Assembly (NCBI GenBank): GCA_026770585.1
Contig: MU647186.1
Location: forward strand, 154,139 to 164,550
DNA from: Baffinella frigidus
Taxonomy: Eukaryota > Cryptophyceae > Cryptomonadales > Baffinellaceae
Reading direction: 5' to 3'
Length of the DNA: 10,412 bases
Every line of letters begins with the position of its first letter. The first letter of the stretch is position 1. Position numbers and translations under genes: made by a program. The notes beneath the pieces are model-generated. The model saw only the letters and a list, made by a program, of their open reading frames with translations, made no database searches and had not been told where the DNA came from. Positions 1-5,137 of the stretch are shown piece by piece.

Positions 1-95
<95 letters not shown>
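1..95. repeat. (TA)n microsatellite
   Basis: An uninterrupted run of alternating T and A opens the window and breaks up at TATTTAAC. It is a simple dinucleotide repeat, probably within an intron or intergenic DNA just upstream of the candidate exon at 143. Its full length is unknown because it starts at the window edge. Confidence 0.97.
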
Positions 96-98
<3 letters not shown>

Positions 99-142
99 AC
101 GTTCGTATATGTAACGATGTATATGTCACGGCCCCTCGGCAG

Positions 143-189
143 GTGACGTTCTTCCCCAACGACGCCTGGTGGTCCGACGGCGCGCCCAA
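143..189 (+). CDS. Candidate short coding exon (partial gene, function unknown)
   Basis: A CCCCTCGGCAG acceptor-like site comes just before a 47-nt open stretch that reads VTFFPNDAWWSDGAPK, and it runs into AAGTAAGT, a textbook 5' splice site. All 15 complete codons in this frame end in G or C, which matches the Gln-rich exons at 2.9-4.8 kb and supports real coding sequence. There is an ambiguity: AAG TAA also gives an in-frame stop at 191-193, so this may instead be the final exon of a gene that begins left of the window. The frame leaves two bases at the donor, so it does not join in frame to the candidate exon at 719. I do not recognise the protein; the Trp-Trp pair is its only distinctive feature. 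Two partial echoes of this exon occur at 402-436 and 2089-2125. Confidence 0.45.
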
Positions 190-209
190 GTAAGTCTCTG
201 CGCCCCGCG

Positions 210-400
210 CGTAGCAGTCACTTTCCTCGCGTGTAGCAGTCGTTTTACTCTCGTGTAAATCGTGTAGCAGTCGCTTTACTCTCGTGTAGCAGTCGCTTTA
301 CTCGCGTGTAAATCGTGTGGCAGTCGCTTTACTCTCGTGTAAATCGCGTAGCAGTAGCTTTACCCGCGTGTAAATCGTGTAGCAGTCGCTCGACTCTCGT
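210..400 (+). repeat. Minisatellite of alternating 22- and 31-bp units
   Basis: Seven copies of a unit containing GTAGCAGTCGCTTTACTC follow the donor-like site at 190. Some units are 22 bp. Others carry an extra GTGTAAATC block, making 31 bp. The alternation shows a higher-order structure, probably made by slippage or unequal exchange. If the 143-189 exon is spliced, this array lies in its downstream intron. Confidence 0.93.
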
Positions 401-401
401 T

Positions 402-436
402 CCAACGATGGTGGTCCAACGGCGCCCCCACGTAGT
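402..436 (+). pseudogene. Decayed echo of the 143-189 exon
   Basis: The sequence CCAACGATGGTGGTCCAACG followed by GCGCCCCCACGTAG matches the 3' part of the exon at 143-189, including the region around its donor. It has a 4-bp deletion and several substitutions. The deletion breaks the frame, so this is a fossil fragment and not a usable exon. It lies directly after the minisatellite, so exon and array may have been duplicated together. Confidence 0.4.
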
Positions 437-441
437 GCGCC

Positions 442-476
442 TACCTTTAGCGCCTCCCCCACGGACCCTCCCCCTA
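442..476 (+). repeat. 35-bp host repeat, copy 1 (target of a family A insertion)
   Basis: The block starts TACCTTTAGCGCCTCCCCC and ends in the TA that abuts a family A element. The same 35-bp block, with a few substitutions, recurs at 1204-1238. There its final TA abuts a family B element instead. Confidence 0.7.
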
Positions 477-591
477 CAGGGGTACCTCGCTCATAAGAAA
501 CCGTCCCCCCCTAGGACCCTACAGTAGGACTATGCCTATGGTCCTATGGTGTTCCTAGGGGGGGCGGTTTCTTATGAGCGAGATACCCCTG
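477..591 (+). mobile_element. Family A palindromic MITE, copy 1
   Basis: This 115-bp element is flanked by TA (475-476 and 592-593). Its terminal inverted repeats begin CAGGGGTACCTCGCTCATAA and continue through GAAACCG and a C-rich tract to CCTAGG. Together they cover nearly the whole element, so one strand could fold into a single long hairpin. The short centre carries CCCTACAGTAGG and sets the orientation. There is no coding capacity, so it would depend on a transposase supplied elsewhere. TA flanks and short inverted-repeat structure fit a Tc1/mariner-type non-autonomous element. Confidence 0.85.
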
Positions 592-604
592 TAGCGAGAG
601 GTCG

Positions 605-675
605 GGCCCTACGGATTCAATACCGTAGGGACATAGGAACCCCCTATGTCCCTACGGTATAGAACCCGTAGGGCC
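605..675. repeat. Two-tier imperfect palindrome
   Basis: A perfect 18-bp inverted repeat (620-637 and 643-660) encloses a 5-nt loop. An outer 10-bp pair, GGCCCTACGG (605-614) and CCGTAGGGCC (666-675), extends it after a short mismatched stretch. The CCTATG and CCCTACGG words resemble the centres of the family D elements at 9349 and 10276, so this may be a relative or remnant of that family. Confidence 0.75.
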
Positions 676-718
676 TATGGATTACGTTTAGATGGACTGT
701 TCCCTTCTCGCTCGGCAG

Positions 719-759
719 CGGTCACCAGCAACACGGCCGCCATGTACAGGGCGGCCTAG
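719..759 (+). CDS. Weak candidate terminal exon
   Basis: A pyrimidine-rich acceptor-like sequence, TTCCCTTCTCGCTCGGCAG, comes before a stretch that reads VTSNTAAMYRAA and then stops at TAG. All codons in this frame end in G or C. The last codons and the stop lie in a truncated family A element, so an insertion may have cut the original exon short. It does not join in frame to the 143-189 exon. The open stretch is so short that chance remains a serious alternative. Confidence 0.22.
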
Positions 760-814
760 GGTCCTATGGTGTTCCTAGGGGGGGCGGCGGTTTCTTATGA
801 GCGAGGCACCTCTG
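747..814 (+). mobile_element. Family A MITE, copy 2 (left arm deleted)
   Basis: Only CAGG remains of the left terminal repeat. The sequence then jumps to the GCGGCCTAGG centre and continues through a full right arm, GGTTTCTTATGAGCGAGGCA, to CTCTG. TA still flanks both ends (745-746 and 815-816). The reverse complement of 5741-5757 reads CATGTAGAGCC and looks like the empty site: here CATG TA precedes the element and TA GAGCC follows it. Confidence 0.8.
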
Positions 815-816
815 TA

Positions 817-947
817 GAGCCTTCGGGGGTCAACGTGTGAACTCAGAAGAGGGGGAGGAAGGGAAGACGAGGAGTGCCGGAGGCCGTGGATCGGACCCGA
901 GAGAGGTTTGCAGCGATCGAGGGGGGGGGGGCGAGATTGTCACACGA
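817..947 (+). repeat. R1 interspersed repeat, copy 1
   Basis: The block begins GAGCCTTCGGGGGTCAACG and runs through a purine-rich stretch, GGATCGGACCCGAGAGAGG and a poly-G run to GCGAGATTGTCACAC. Closely similar copies lie at 2572-2720 (same strand) and 5625-5750 (opposite strand), with fragments at 5471-5560 and 5952-6001. It has no terminal inverted repeats and no long open frame, so its class is unknown. Confidence 0.85.
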
Positions 948-950
948 CAG

Positions 951-1050
951 GCCTACTGTGGGGTCCTAGGGGGGCGCGGTTTCTGTAGGACTATGCCTAG
1001 GGTCCTATGGTGTTCCTAGGGGGGGCGGCGGTTTCTTATGAGCGAGATAC
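951..1050 (+). mobile_element. Two fused partial family A elements
   Basis: A right-hand fragment (GGTCCTAGGGGGGCGCGGTTTCT) runs directly into a second centre plus right arm that ends GCGAGATACC. Neither has a left terminal repeat. The arrangement suggests deletion or recombination between tandem copies rather than two clean insertions. Confidence 0.7.
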
Positions 1051-1057
1051 CCCCCTA

Positions 1058-1135
1058 GGACCCTTCACGAGTAACCCCTGTGCAGGGGTCCCTCGCCCAT
1101 GAGAAACTGCCCCCCCCCCCTAGAGGATAACCATA
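1058..1135 (+). repeat. Direct duplication, copy 1 (flank plus left part of family A)
   Basis: The block starts GGACCCTTCACGAGTAACCC and continues into the variant left arm of the next family A element up to AGAGGATAACCATAGG. It recurs almost unchanged at 1341-1425. The shared flank means a segment containing an already inserted element was duplicated. The junction CCCCCTAGGACCC at 1051-1062 also serves as the empty site for the family B element at 1237. Confidence 0.8.
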
Positions 1136-1203
1136 GGACCCTACGCATGGTCCTACTGTAGGGTCCTAGGGGTGAGCGGTTTCTTATGAGCGAGGTACCC
1201 CTG
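1083..1203 (-). mobile_element. Family A MITE, copy 3 (variant left arm)
   Basis: A 121-bp element with left end CAGGGGTCCCTCGCCCATGA and right end GCGAGGTACCCCTG. The right flank is TA, but the left flank is TG, probably a mutated target copy. The centre is inverted relative to copy 1 (CCTACTGTAGGG near the right). The variant left arm with AGAGGATAACC is shared only with copy 4. Confidence 0.83.
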
Positions 1204-1238
1204 TACCTTTAGCGCCTCCCCCTAGGACCCCCCCCCTA
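1204..1238 (+). repeat. 35-bp host repeat, copy 2 (target of a family B insertion)
   Basis: This is a near copy of 442-476, starting TACCTTTAGCGCCTCCCCC and ending with TA at 1237-1238. That TA forms the left edge of a family B element. In copy 1 the equivalent TA is occupied by family A. Confidence 0.7.
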
Positions 1239-1340
1239 TCCCTTAAGTGGCGGACGGGCGAATATTCACCCTAACTCGCCCTAGGCAGGTCCTTGGGCCC
1301 TACCGTAGGGCGTATGAGCCTACTCGCCACTTAAGGGATA
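1237..1340 (-). mobile_element. Family B palindromic MITE, copy 1 (complete)
   Basis: Termini are TATCCCTTAAGTGGCG and CGCCACTTAAGGGATA, a strong inverted repeat that includes the flanking TA dinucleotides. The interior holds CCCTACCGTAGGG and CCTAGGCAGGTCC. The right flank, GGACCCTTCACGAGTAAC, equals 1058-1075, where CCCCC TA GGACCC is uninterrupted. The empty site therefore has one TA and the filled site has two. This supports insertion at TA with duplication of TA. No coding capacity. Confidence 0.85.
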
Positions 1341-1425
1341 GGACCCTTCACGAGTAACCCCTGTGCAGGGGTCCCTCGCCCATAAGAAACTGCCCCCCCC
1401 CCCTAGAGGATAACCATAGGGCCCG
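1341..1425 (+). repeat. Direct duplication, copy 2
   Basis: This is the second copy of the block at 1058-1135. It contains GGACCCTTCACGAGTAACCC and the left part of the next family A element. The main differences are CATAAG for CATGAG and a base change in the centre. It was presumably one segment with copy 1 before duplication. Confidence 0.8.
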
Positions 1426-1486
1426 AGGCATGGTCCTACCGTAGGGTCCTAGGGGGGGGGGGGTTCTTATGAGCGAGGTACCCCTG
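1376..1486 (-). mobile_element. Family A MITE, copy 4
   Basis: A 111-bp sister of copy 3, with the same variant left arm, TG on the left and TA on the right (1487-1488). The right arm has lost part of the GCGGTTTC stretch, leaving a long G run followed by TTCTTATGAGCGAGGTACC. Confidence 0.83.
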
Positions 1487-1564
1487 TAGTTCATGACGAG
1501 TACAGATCGGGCCGTCAGGTCGGCTGGGGTGAGCCCCTTGAAGGGCTGAACCTGCCACTCTCGG

Positions 1565-1649
1565 GAGTAAACATCGGAACTCACCCCCCTACGCTAGACC
1601 TGAGGGTGGTCAATTGCAAAAGTCAACTCCCCAGTGCCACACGGTCAAG
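1565..1649 (+). repeat. 85-bp direct repeat, copy 1
   Basis: The unit starts GAGTAAACATCGGAACTCAC and ends CCCCAGTGCCACACGGTCAAG. The copy at 1767-1851 differs at a single base by eye. It carries a small inverted motif, GGTCAATTGCAAAAGTCAAC. No reading frame or RNA signature was recognised. Confidence 0.93.
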
Positions 1650-1766
1650 GGAGTAAACATCGGAACTCACCCCCTGTGGGGATCTAGGCCAGCTAGGCTA
1701 GGACGAGCCCGCCTCGGGATGGCATTGGAGCCATTGCTCTATCATAACGGGCAGATGTCTCTTGGA
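1650..1766 (+). repeat. Partial third copy of the 85-bp repeat plus unassigned spacer
   Basis: GGAGTAAACATCGGAACTCA and the following C run repeat the first 25 or so bases of the 85-bp unit, then diverge into CTGTGGGGATCTAGG. The remainder contains GACGAGCCCGCCTCGGGATG, which resembles pieces near 5920 and 7487. No gene is visible. Confidence 0.75.
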
Positions 1767-1851
1767 GAGTAAACATCGGAACTCACCCCCCTACGCTAGA
1801 CCTGAGGGTGGTCAATTGCAAAAGTCAACTCCCCAGTGCCACAAGGTCAAG
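1767..1851 (+). repeat. 85-bp direct repeat, copy 2
   Basis: Nearly identical to 1565-1649. The one difference seen is CACAAGG for CACACGG near the end. It leads directly into the perfect hairpin at 1859. Confidence 0.93.
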
Positions 1852-1858
1852 TTTTGGA

Positions 1859-1884
1859 AGAATAGCCCGTTTTCGGGCTATTCT
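1859..1884. repeat. Perfect 11-bp hairpin with TTTT loop
   Basis: AGAATAGCCCG (1859-1869), TTTT, CGGGCTATTCT (1874-1884). The shape resembles a bacterial terminator stem, but the T's form the loop and no T tract follows. In this eukaryotic repeat setting it is best treated as a short palindrome of unknown origin. Confidence 0.85.
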
Positions 1885-2020
1885 GTAAGGGTGTCAAGTT
1901 ATGATTGCTCCCGGTCACGTCTAAAGTAGTCTGAGAGGGAGCGCCGTGCCGCAACGACGAATCTGTGATGCGTTTACTCCATAAGTCAACCACAGCTACT
2001 TAGAGAGGTTTTCCCCGAGA
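1885..2020. other. Unassigned intergenic stretch
   Basis: No open frame with the local G/C-ending codon bias, no terminal repeats and no second copy in the window were found here. The right end joins the repeat fragment at 2021. Confidence 0.5.
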
Positions 2021-2073
2021 TAGGACTCACCCTTGGAGCCCTTTTCCCCTGAGGCGGGCCCGTCCCGGACCCG
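2021..2073 (-). repeat. Dispersed repeat fragment, also at 7476-7529
   Basis: On the minus strand this reads GGGTCCGGGACGGGCCCGCC, then an A-rich piece, then CTCCAAGGGTGAGTCCTA. The plus strand at 7476-7529 has the same order with few changes. At 7528 a family B element begins at the TA equivalent to 2021-2022, which is uninterrupted here. Confidence 0.8.
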
Positions 2074-2092
2074 CCCCCCCCCCCCCCCCCCC
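2074..2092 (+). repeat. 19-nt poly-C run
   Basis: Nineteen consecutive C residues lie between a dispersed repeat and an exon echo. The exact length is prone to sequencing error and slippage. Confidence 0.9.
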
Positions 2093-2125
2093 AACGACGC
2101 CTGGTGGTTCAACGGGTGTCGGGTT
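2089..2125 (+). pseudogene. Second echo of the 143-189 exon
   Basis: CCCCAACGACGCCTGGTGGT at the end of the poly-C run matches the exon at 143-189 exactly for 20 bases (PNDAWW), then TCAACGGG aligns with CCGACGGC before similarity ends. Upstream the C run replaces the rest of the exon. Read through, it gives PNDAWWFNGCRVQH and stops at 2148. It looks like a fragment carried by repeat shuffling. Confidence 0.5.
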
Positions 2126-2169
2126 CAGCACGGGAAAAGCGAGGTTTAATGAATTGTCAGACCGACCGC

Positions 2170-2262
2170 TATCCCTTAAGTGGCGAGTAGGCTCATGCGC
2201 CCTGCCGTAGGGTCCTAGGACCTACCTAGGACCTCAGGAGGTCTACCTGGACCCCCTTGCCA
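2170..2262 (+). mobile_element. Family B MITE, copy 2 (right end degraded)
   Basis: The left terminus TATCCCTTAAGTGGCGAGTA and the interior CATGCGCCCTGCCGTAGGG and GGACCTACCTAGG match the other family B copies. The right arm is reduced to TTGCCAC before a family A remnant (CCTTATGAGTGAGGTAC), so the end is approximate. Confidence 0.75.
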
Positions 2263-2283
2263 CAGTTCCTTATGAGTGAGGTA

Positions 2284-2400
2284 CAGGGGTACCTCGCTCA
2301 TCAGAAACCGCGCCCCCCCCGGACCCTACAGTAGGCCGATGCCTAGGGCCCTATGGTGGTCCTATGGGGAGGGCAGTTTCTTATGAGCGAGGCACCCCTG
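2284..2400 (+). mobile_element. Family A MITE, copy 5
   Basis: A 117-bp element flanked by TA on both sides (2282-2283 and 2401-2402). Left arm CAGGGGTACCTCGCTCATCA, centre CCCTACAGTAGG, right arm AGTTTCTTATGAGCGAGGCA ending CCCCTG. A remnant of another family A right arm sits immediately upstream at 2264-2281, so this is a nested or repeated insertion hotspot. Confidence 0.87.
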
Positions 2401-2402
2401 TA

Positions 2403-2517
2403 CTTTAGTGCCGAGGCTGGGCCGTCTGAAGGCGCGTAGACGTGTGGATCCTTTAGGTCCGTTAGGTTCTTCGAGCTCCCAACATAGGCGGACACTGGAA
2501 CCTGTACCCCTGTAGCG
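2403..2517. other. Unassigned stretch ending in a family A tip
   Basis: No supported gene. At 2501-2513 the sequence reads GTACCCCTGTAGC, identical to the right tip of family A plus its TA, with nothing else of that element upstream. It may be a footprint of an excision or deletion. Confidence 0.4.
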
Positions 2518-2518
2518 C

Positions 2519-2560
2519 TCTCAGGGATGCTGACGATCTGGGCTCGCGCATCTGGCGGGC
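2519..2560 (-). pseudogene. Decayed copy of the last exon of the Gln-rich gene (left)
   Basis: On the minus strand this reads CGCCAGATGC, then GCGAGCCCAGATCG and TCAGCATCCCTGA. It aligns with the start and middle of the intact exon (CGCCAGATGC, CCAGATCGTCAACATCCCGC) with the central CAG run deleted. The frame is broken. A counterpart lies at 5769-5810 on the other strand, so each arm holds an intact and a decayed last exon. Confidence 0.6.
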
Positions 2561-2571
2561 GGGGAGGGGTC

Positions 2572-2720
2572 GAGCCTTCGGGGGTCAACGTCGGAACTCA
2601 GAAGAGGGGGGGGGGAGGGAAGACGAGGAGTGCCGGAGGCCTTGGATCGGACCCGAGAGAGGTTTGCAGCGAGCGAGGGGGGGGAGCGAGATGTGCAGCG
2701 AGCGAGGGGGGGGAGCGAGA
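2572..2720 (+). repeat. R1 interspersed repeat, copy 2
   Basis: It starts GAGCCTTCGGGGGTCAACG like copy 1 and carries the same GGATCGGACCCGAGAGAGG block. At the right end a segment of about 31 bp (GCAGCGAGCGAGG, a G run, AGCGAGATG) is tandemly duplicated at 2667-2720. It lies in the outer left arm of the inverted repeat. Confidence 0.85.
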
Positions 2721-2818
2721 TGGACCGGCGAGGCTCGAAACCTCTCCACATTGCAACCCCACAACCTCTTGCGACCTAGCATGACAGCTTTGGTGGTGCT
2801 TTGGTGCTTTGTATTACA

Positions 2819-2823
2819 TTACA
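2819..2823 (-). promoter_or_regulatory. Candidate TGTAA poly(A) signal, left gene copy
   Basis: On the minus strand GTGTAATGTAATAC lies about 85 bases past the stop codon of the left gene copy. TGTAA is the common polyadenylation signal in green algae. The same site is conserved in the right arm. Its use depends on the taxon, which is not established. Confidence 0.25.
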
Positions 2824-2905
2824 CGCACATCGCATCCGAACCTACCTCGCCGTGGCGAGATACGAAACAGTCTGCGTCTGGCCTAGCTCTAGAGAGGACA
2901 GCTGC

Positions 2906-3399
2906 TTACTCGAAGCGCTGCATCTGCGACTGCGGGATGTTGACGATCTGGTACTGCTGCTGCTGCGGGCGCTGCATCATCGGCTGCTGCATCTGGCGCG
3001 CCTGCGAGCGCGCGAGAGAGGCCGAGGTTAGATGCCAGCTCGTCATGCGCGCCGGGGCTCGGTGCGCGACAAAAACGAGGTGCCCACTAATCCATCCACC
3101 ATCCACGAGTCCCCTTCAAAAGAGGAAGACGCCTTCCGGAAAGGGTGGTTTCGAGGCTTGGCGCGGTACACATCAGAGGGGGGGTTGAGGTCATCAGATG
3201 GAAATGGAAATGGGGCCTGGGGGGAGGAGTTTGAGTGGTTCCAAGAGGATGCTGATGGGGGAAAGAGGTGGGGCTGGGTCGGAGAGAGCACCTGCTGGAA
3301 CATGCCCTGCTGCTGCGGCTGCTGCATCTGCTGGCGCTGCATCATCTCCTGCACCTGCGCCTGCGAAAGGTCGACGATCTGGTACTGCTGCTGCTGGCC
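2906..3399 (-). CDS. 3' end of a Gln/Met-rich protein gene, left copy (two exons)
   Basis: Exons are complement(3292..3399) and complement(2906..3001), with a 290-nt GT/AG intron between. The first encodes 36 residues (GQQQQYQIVDLSQAQVQEMM and on to GMFQQ), the second 31 residues ending NIPQSQMQRFE and TAA. Both exons are in phase 0. Upstream of the first exon is CCCCGCACCGCAG, an acceptor, and there is no in-frame ATG, so earlier exons are missing and this is only the tail of a gene. Splicing is supported because the intron length differs from the right copy by 11 nt, not a multiple of three, yet both exon frames are kept. The protein is low-complexity, with a YQIV module in each exon. Family and function are unknown. 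It differs from the right copy at two codons (Ala for Lys, Glu for Gln). Confidence 0.7.
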
Positions 3400-3704
3400 C
3401 TGCGGTGCGGGGAGCGTCGCGTCAGAGCCAGGGATCAACGAGCAACCAGGCCACGCAGGGAGCGCGCGACTGCCCTCCGCGCGCTAGATCAAGCGCGCCC
3501 CCACTCTGAGTGGAACGCCATCGCCGCCAGAGCGCAAACGAGAGGGAAATCCCTCCCCGAGTGCCCCCTCGCCCCTTACCCCTTGGATCTTGCAGGGTCG
3601 AAGGAACCGGATCCGCAGCAAACCACCAGGCACCTCGCGCCCCTTTGTTGCGCTGCATGGGCGGGGAGGCAGTGATCGGCGATGAGGGTCATCGGATGCG
3701 CATC

Positions 3705-4018
3705 GAATGGGCGCAACCCGATGTAGGAGAGAGAGGGAAGGGCGGGATTCGTGTCAAAACCTGCATTTTGTTGAATGAAGAAGTTTGTGGCGTTTTAAAA
3801 CGTTTAAAAGGTGTTTTTAAGTGCCCCTTCCGATCAGTCAACCTTTTTTTACCCGTATTTATTGCCTCCTCAACCGTATATTTTGAAATGTCAACCGTAT
3901 ATTTCCAAATGTCAACCCAACCACGTATATTTCCTCAATCCAACCGTATTTTTTCTCATTCCAACCATGCAGGAATGCGATCCCTTCCCCCGCGCCCAAC
4001 GTGTGCCTAAGCCCCCGA
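3705..4018. other. AT-rich central spacer of the inverted repeat
   Basis: This stretch separates the two arms. It is clearly richer in A and T than its surroundings, with GTTTTAAAACGTTTAAAAGG and several T runs. It contains the 21-bp tandem repeat at 3850-3961. Weak similarity between 3725-3755 (reverse complement) and 3975-4000 suggests the arms may once have reached slightly further in. No gene is supported. Confidence 0.7.
3850..3961 (+). repeat. 21-bp tandem repeat in the spacer
   Basis: Five consecutive units resemble CAACCGTATATTTCCAAATG plus T. The first begins TACCCG, and the third is stretched to 28 bp by an extra AACCCAACCACG. They are absent from both arms, so the array either arose after the duplication or marks the join. 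Confidence 0.85.
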
Positions 4019-4328
4019 GATGCGCATCCGATTGCCCTTATCACCATCCCCTTGATCCCCACCCACGTAGCGCAGCAGGGGGTGGCTAGGTGCTGGATGG
4101 TTTGCTGCGGATCCGGGTCCTTGCTTGTCCACGGCTGGTGCTCCGAAGGGGCAAGGGGCGAGGGCGCGCATAGGGAGCCGGTTCCCGCTCGTGTGCGCGC
4201 TGGCGGCGATGGCGTTCCACTCATGGTGGGTGCGCTTGACCTAGCGCGCGGAGGGCAGTCGCGCGCTCCCTGCGTGGCCTGGTTGCTCGTTGATCCCTGG
4301 CTCTGACGCGACGCTCCCCGCACCGCAG

Positions 4329-4811
4329 GGCCAGCAGCAGCAGTACCAGATCGTCGACCTCTCGCAGAAGCAGGTGCAGCAGATGATGCAGCGCCAGCAG
4401 ATGCAGCAGCCGCAGCAGCAGGGCATGTTCCAGCAGGTGCTCTCTCCGACCCAGCCCCACCTCTTTCCCCCATCAGCATCCTCTTGGAACCACTCAAACT
4501 CCTCCCCCCAGGCCCCATTTCCATTTCCATCTGATGACCTCAACCCCCCCTCTGATGTGTACCGCGCCAAGCCTCGAAACCACCCTTTCTGGAAGGCGTC
4601 TTCTTCTTTTCAGACTCGTGGATGGATTAGTGGGCACCTCGTTTTTGCCGCGCACCGAGCCCCGGCGCGCATGACGAGCTGGCATCTAACCTCGGCCTCT
4701 CTCGCGCGCTCGCAGGCGCGCCAGATGCAGCAGCCGATGATGCAGCGCCCGCAGCAGCAGCAGTACCAGATCGTCAACATCCCGCAGTCGCAGATGCAGC
4801 GCTTCGAGTAA
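4329..4811 (+). CDS. 3' end of a Gln/Met-rich protein gene, right copy (two exons)
   Basis: Exons are 4329..4436 (36 residues, GQQQQYQIVDLSQKQVQQMM and on to GMFQQ) and 4716..4811 (31 residues starting ARQMQQPMMQ and ending NIPQSQMQRFE, then TAA). The 279-nt intron runs from GTGCTC to CTCGCGCGCTCGCAG. An acceptor, CACCGCAG, precedes the first exon. The in-frame sequence upstream meets TAG at 4242 with no ATG, so the 5' exons are absent. The second exon is identical to that of the left copy; the first differs at four bases, one silent. This intron is a multiple of three and has no in-frame stop, so an unspliced transcript would also encode one continuous protein, unlike the left copy. The role is unknown; Gln-rich tails occur in transcription and RNA-binding factors, but nothing here is specific. 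Confidence 0.72.
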   Translation, partial: GQQQQYQIVDLSQKQVQQMMQRQQMQQPQQQGMFQQVLSPTQPHLFPPSASSWNHSNSSPQAPFPFPSDDLNPPSDVYRAKPRNHPFWKASSSFQTRGWISGHLVFAAHRAPARMTSWHLTSASLARSQARQMQQPMMQRPQQQQYQIVNIPQSQMQRFE

Positions 4812-4893
4812 GCAGCTGTCCTCTCTAGAGCTAGGCCAGACGCAGACTGTTTCGTATCTCGCCACGGCGAGGTAGGTTCTCATGCGATGTGCG

Positions 4894-4903
4894 TGTAATG
4901 TAA
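4894..4903 (+). promoter_or_regulatory. Candidate TGTAA poly(A) signal, right gene copy
   Basis: TGTAATGTAA lies about 80 bases past the TAA stop of the right gene copy and is preserved in the left arm. It would be a good polyadenylation signal if the host is a green alga. AATAAA is not seen nearby. Confidence 0.25.
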
Positions 4904-4934
4904 TACAAAGCACCAAAGCACCACCAACGCTGTC

Positions 4935-5055
4935 CTTGTAATGCTAGGTCGCAAGAGGTTGTGAGGTTGCAAGGTGGAGAGGTTTCGAGCCTCGCCAGTG
5001 CACCTCAGGACCAGGTTGGTTCCGAATACTACCATGGCCTATCTAGAAGGTCCGT
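4935..5055 (+). repeat. Tandem repeat unit, copy 1 (3' flank of the gene)
   Basis: The unit runs CTTGTAATGCTAGGTCGCAA, GAGAGGTTTCGAGCCTCGCC, GACCAGGTTGGTTCCGAATA and ends TGGCCTATCTAGAAGGTCC. Its first part is also in the left arm (2722-2785). Two more copies follow at 5138 and 5335. GGTTTCGAGCC faintly resembles a pol III B box, but no tRNA or SINE structure is supported. Confidence 0.85.
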
Positions 5056-5058
5056 GTA

Positions 5059-5135
5059 CAGGGGTACCTCGCTCATAAGAAACGCCCACCTCCCTAGGAC
5101 CACCGTAGGGCCCTAGGCATAGTCCTACTGAAGGG
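5059..5135 (-). mobile_element. Family A MITE, copy 6 (right arm missing)
   Basis: An intact left arm CAGGGGTACCTCGCTCATAA and a centre in minus orientation, ending at CCTACTGAAGGG, after which the tandem repeat resumes. It follows GGTCCGTG TA, while the other repeat copies read GGTCCTTG TA ATGC at 5154 and 5361. The target TA is thus visible in two empty copies. Confidence 0.85.
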
Positions 5136-5137
5136 TC

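Larger units (their letters stand above)
2518..3704. repeat. Left arm of a 3.3-kb imperfect inverted repeat
   Basis: The reverse complement of this arm matches 4019-5810. The match is strongest over the gene segment (about 2735-3525 against 4205-4990), with indels and substitutions rising toward the centre. The outer part (2518-2735) pairs with 5405-5810 once extra tandem copies and insertions on the right are allowed for. The inner end is GATGCGCATC at 3695-3704, matching 4019-4028. Each arm carries gene exons transcribed away from the centre. Confidence 0.9.

Noticed and set aside
1859-1884. Rho-independent terminator
   Set aside because: The T residues form the loop, no T tract follows the stem and the context is eukaryotic.
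2664-3509. Several long open frames on both strands of the left arm
   Set aside because: They arise from low-complexity CAG/CTG sequence read in alternative frames. Only the minus-strand frame with splice sites and a stop conserved in the other arm is supported.
3859-4530. 223-codon minus-strand open frame across the right arm
   Set aside because: It is the antisense of the real exons and intron and runs into the AT-rich spacer. Its matching plus-strand frame in the left arm follows from the inverted repeat, not from coding.
4970-4995. tRNA-derived SINE, from GGTTTCGAGCC in the tandem repeat
   Set aside because: There is no A box at a suitable distance, no poly-A or poly-T end and no target duplication. 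The B-box likeness has an extra base.
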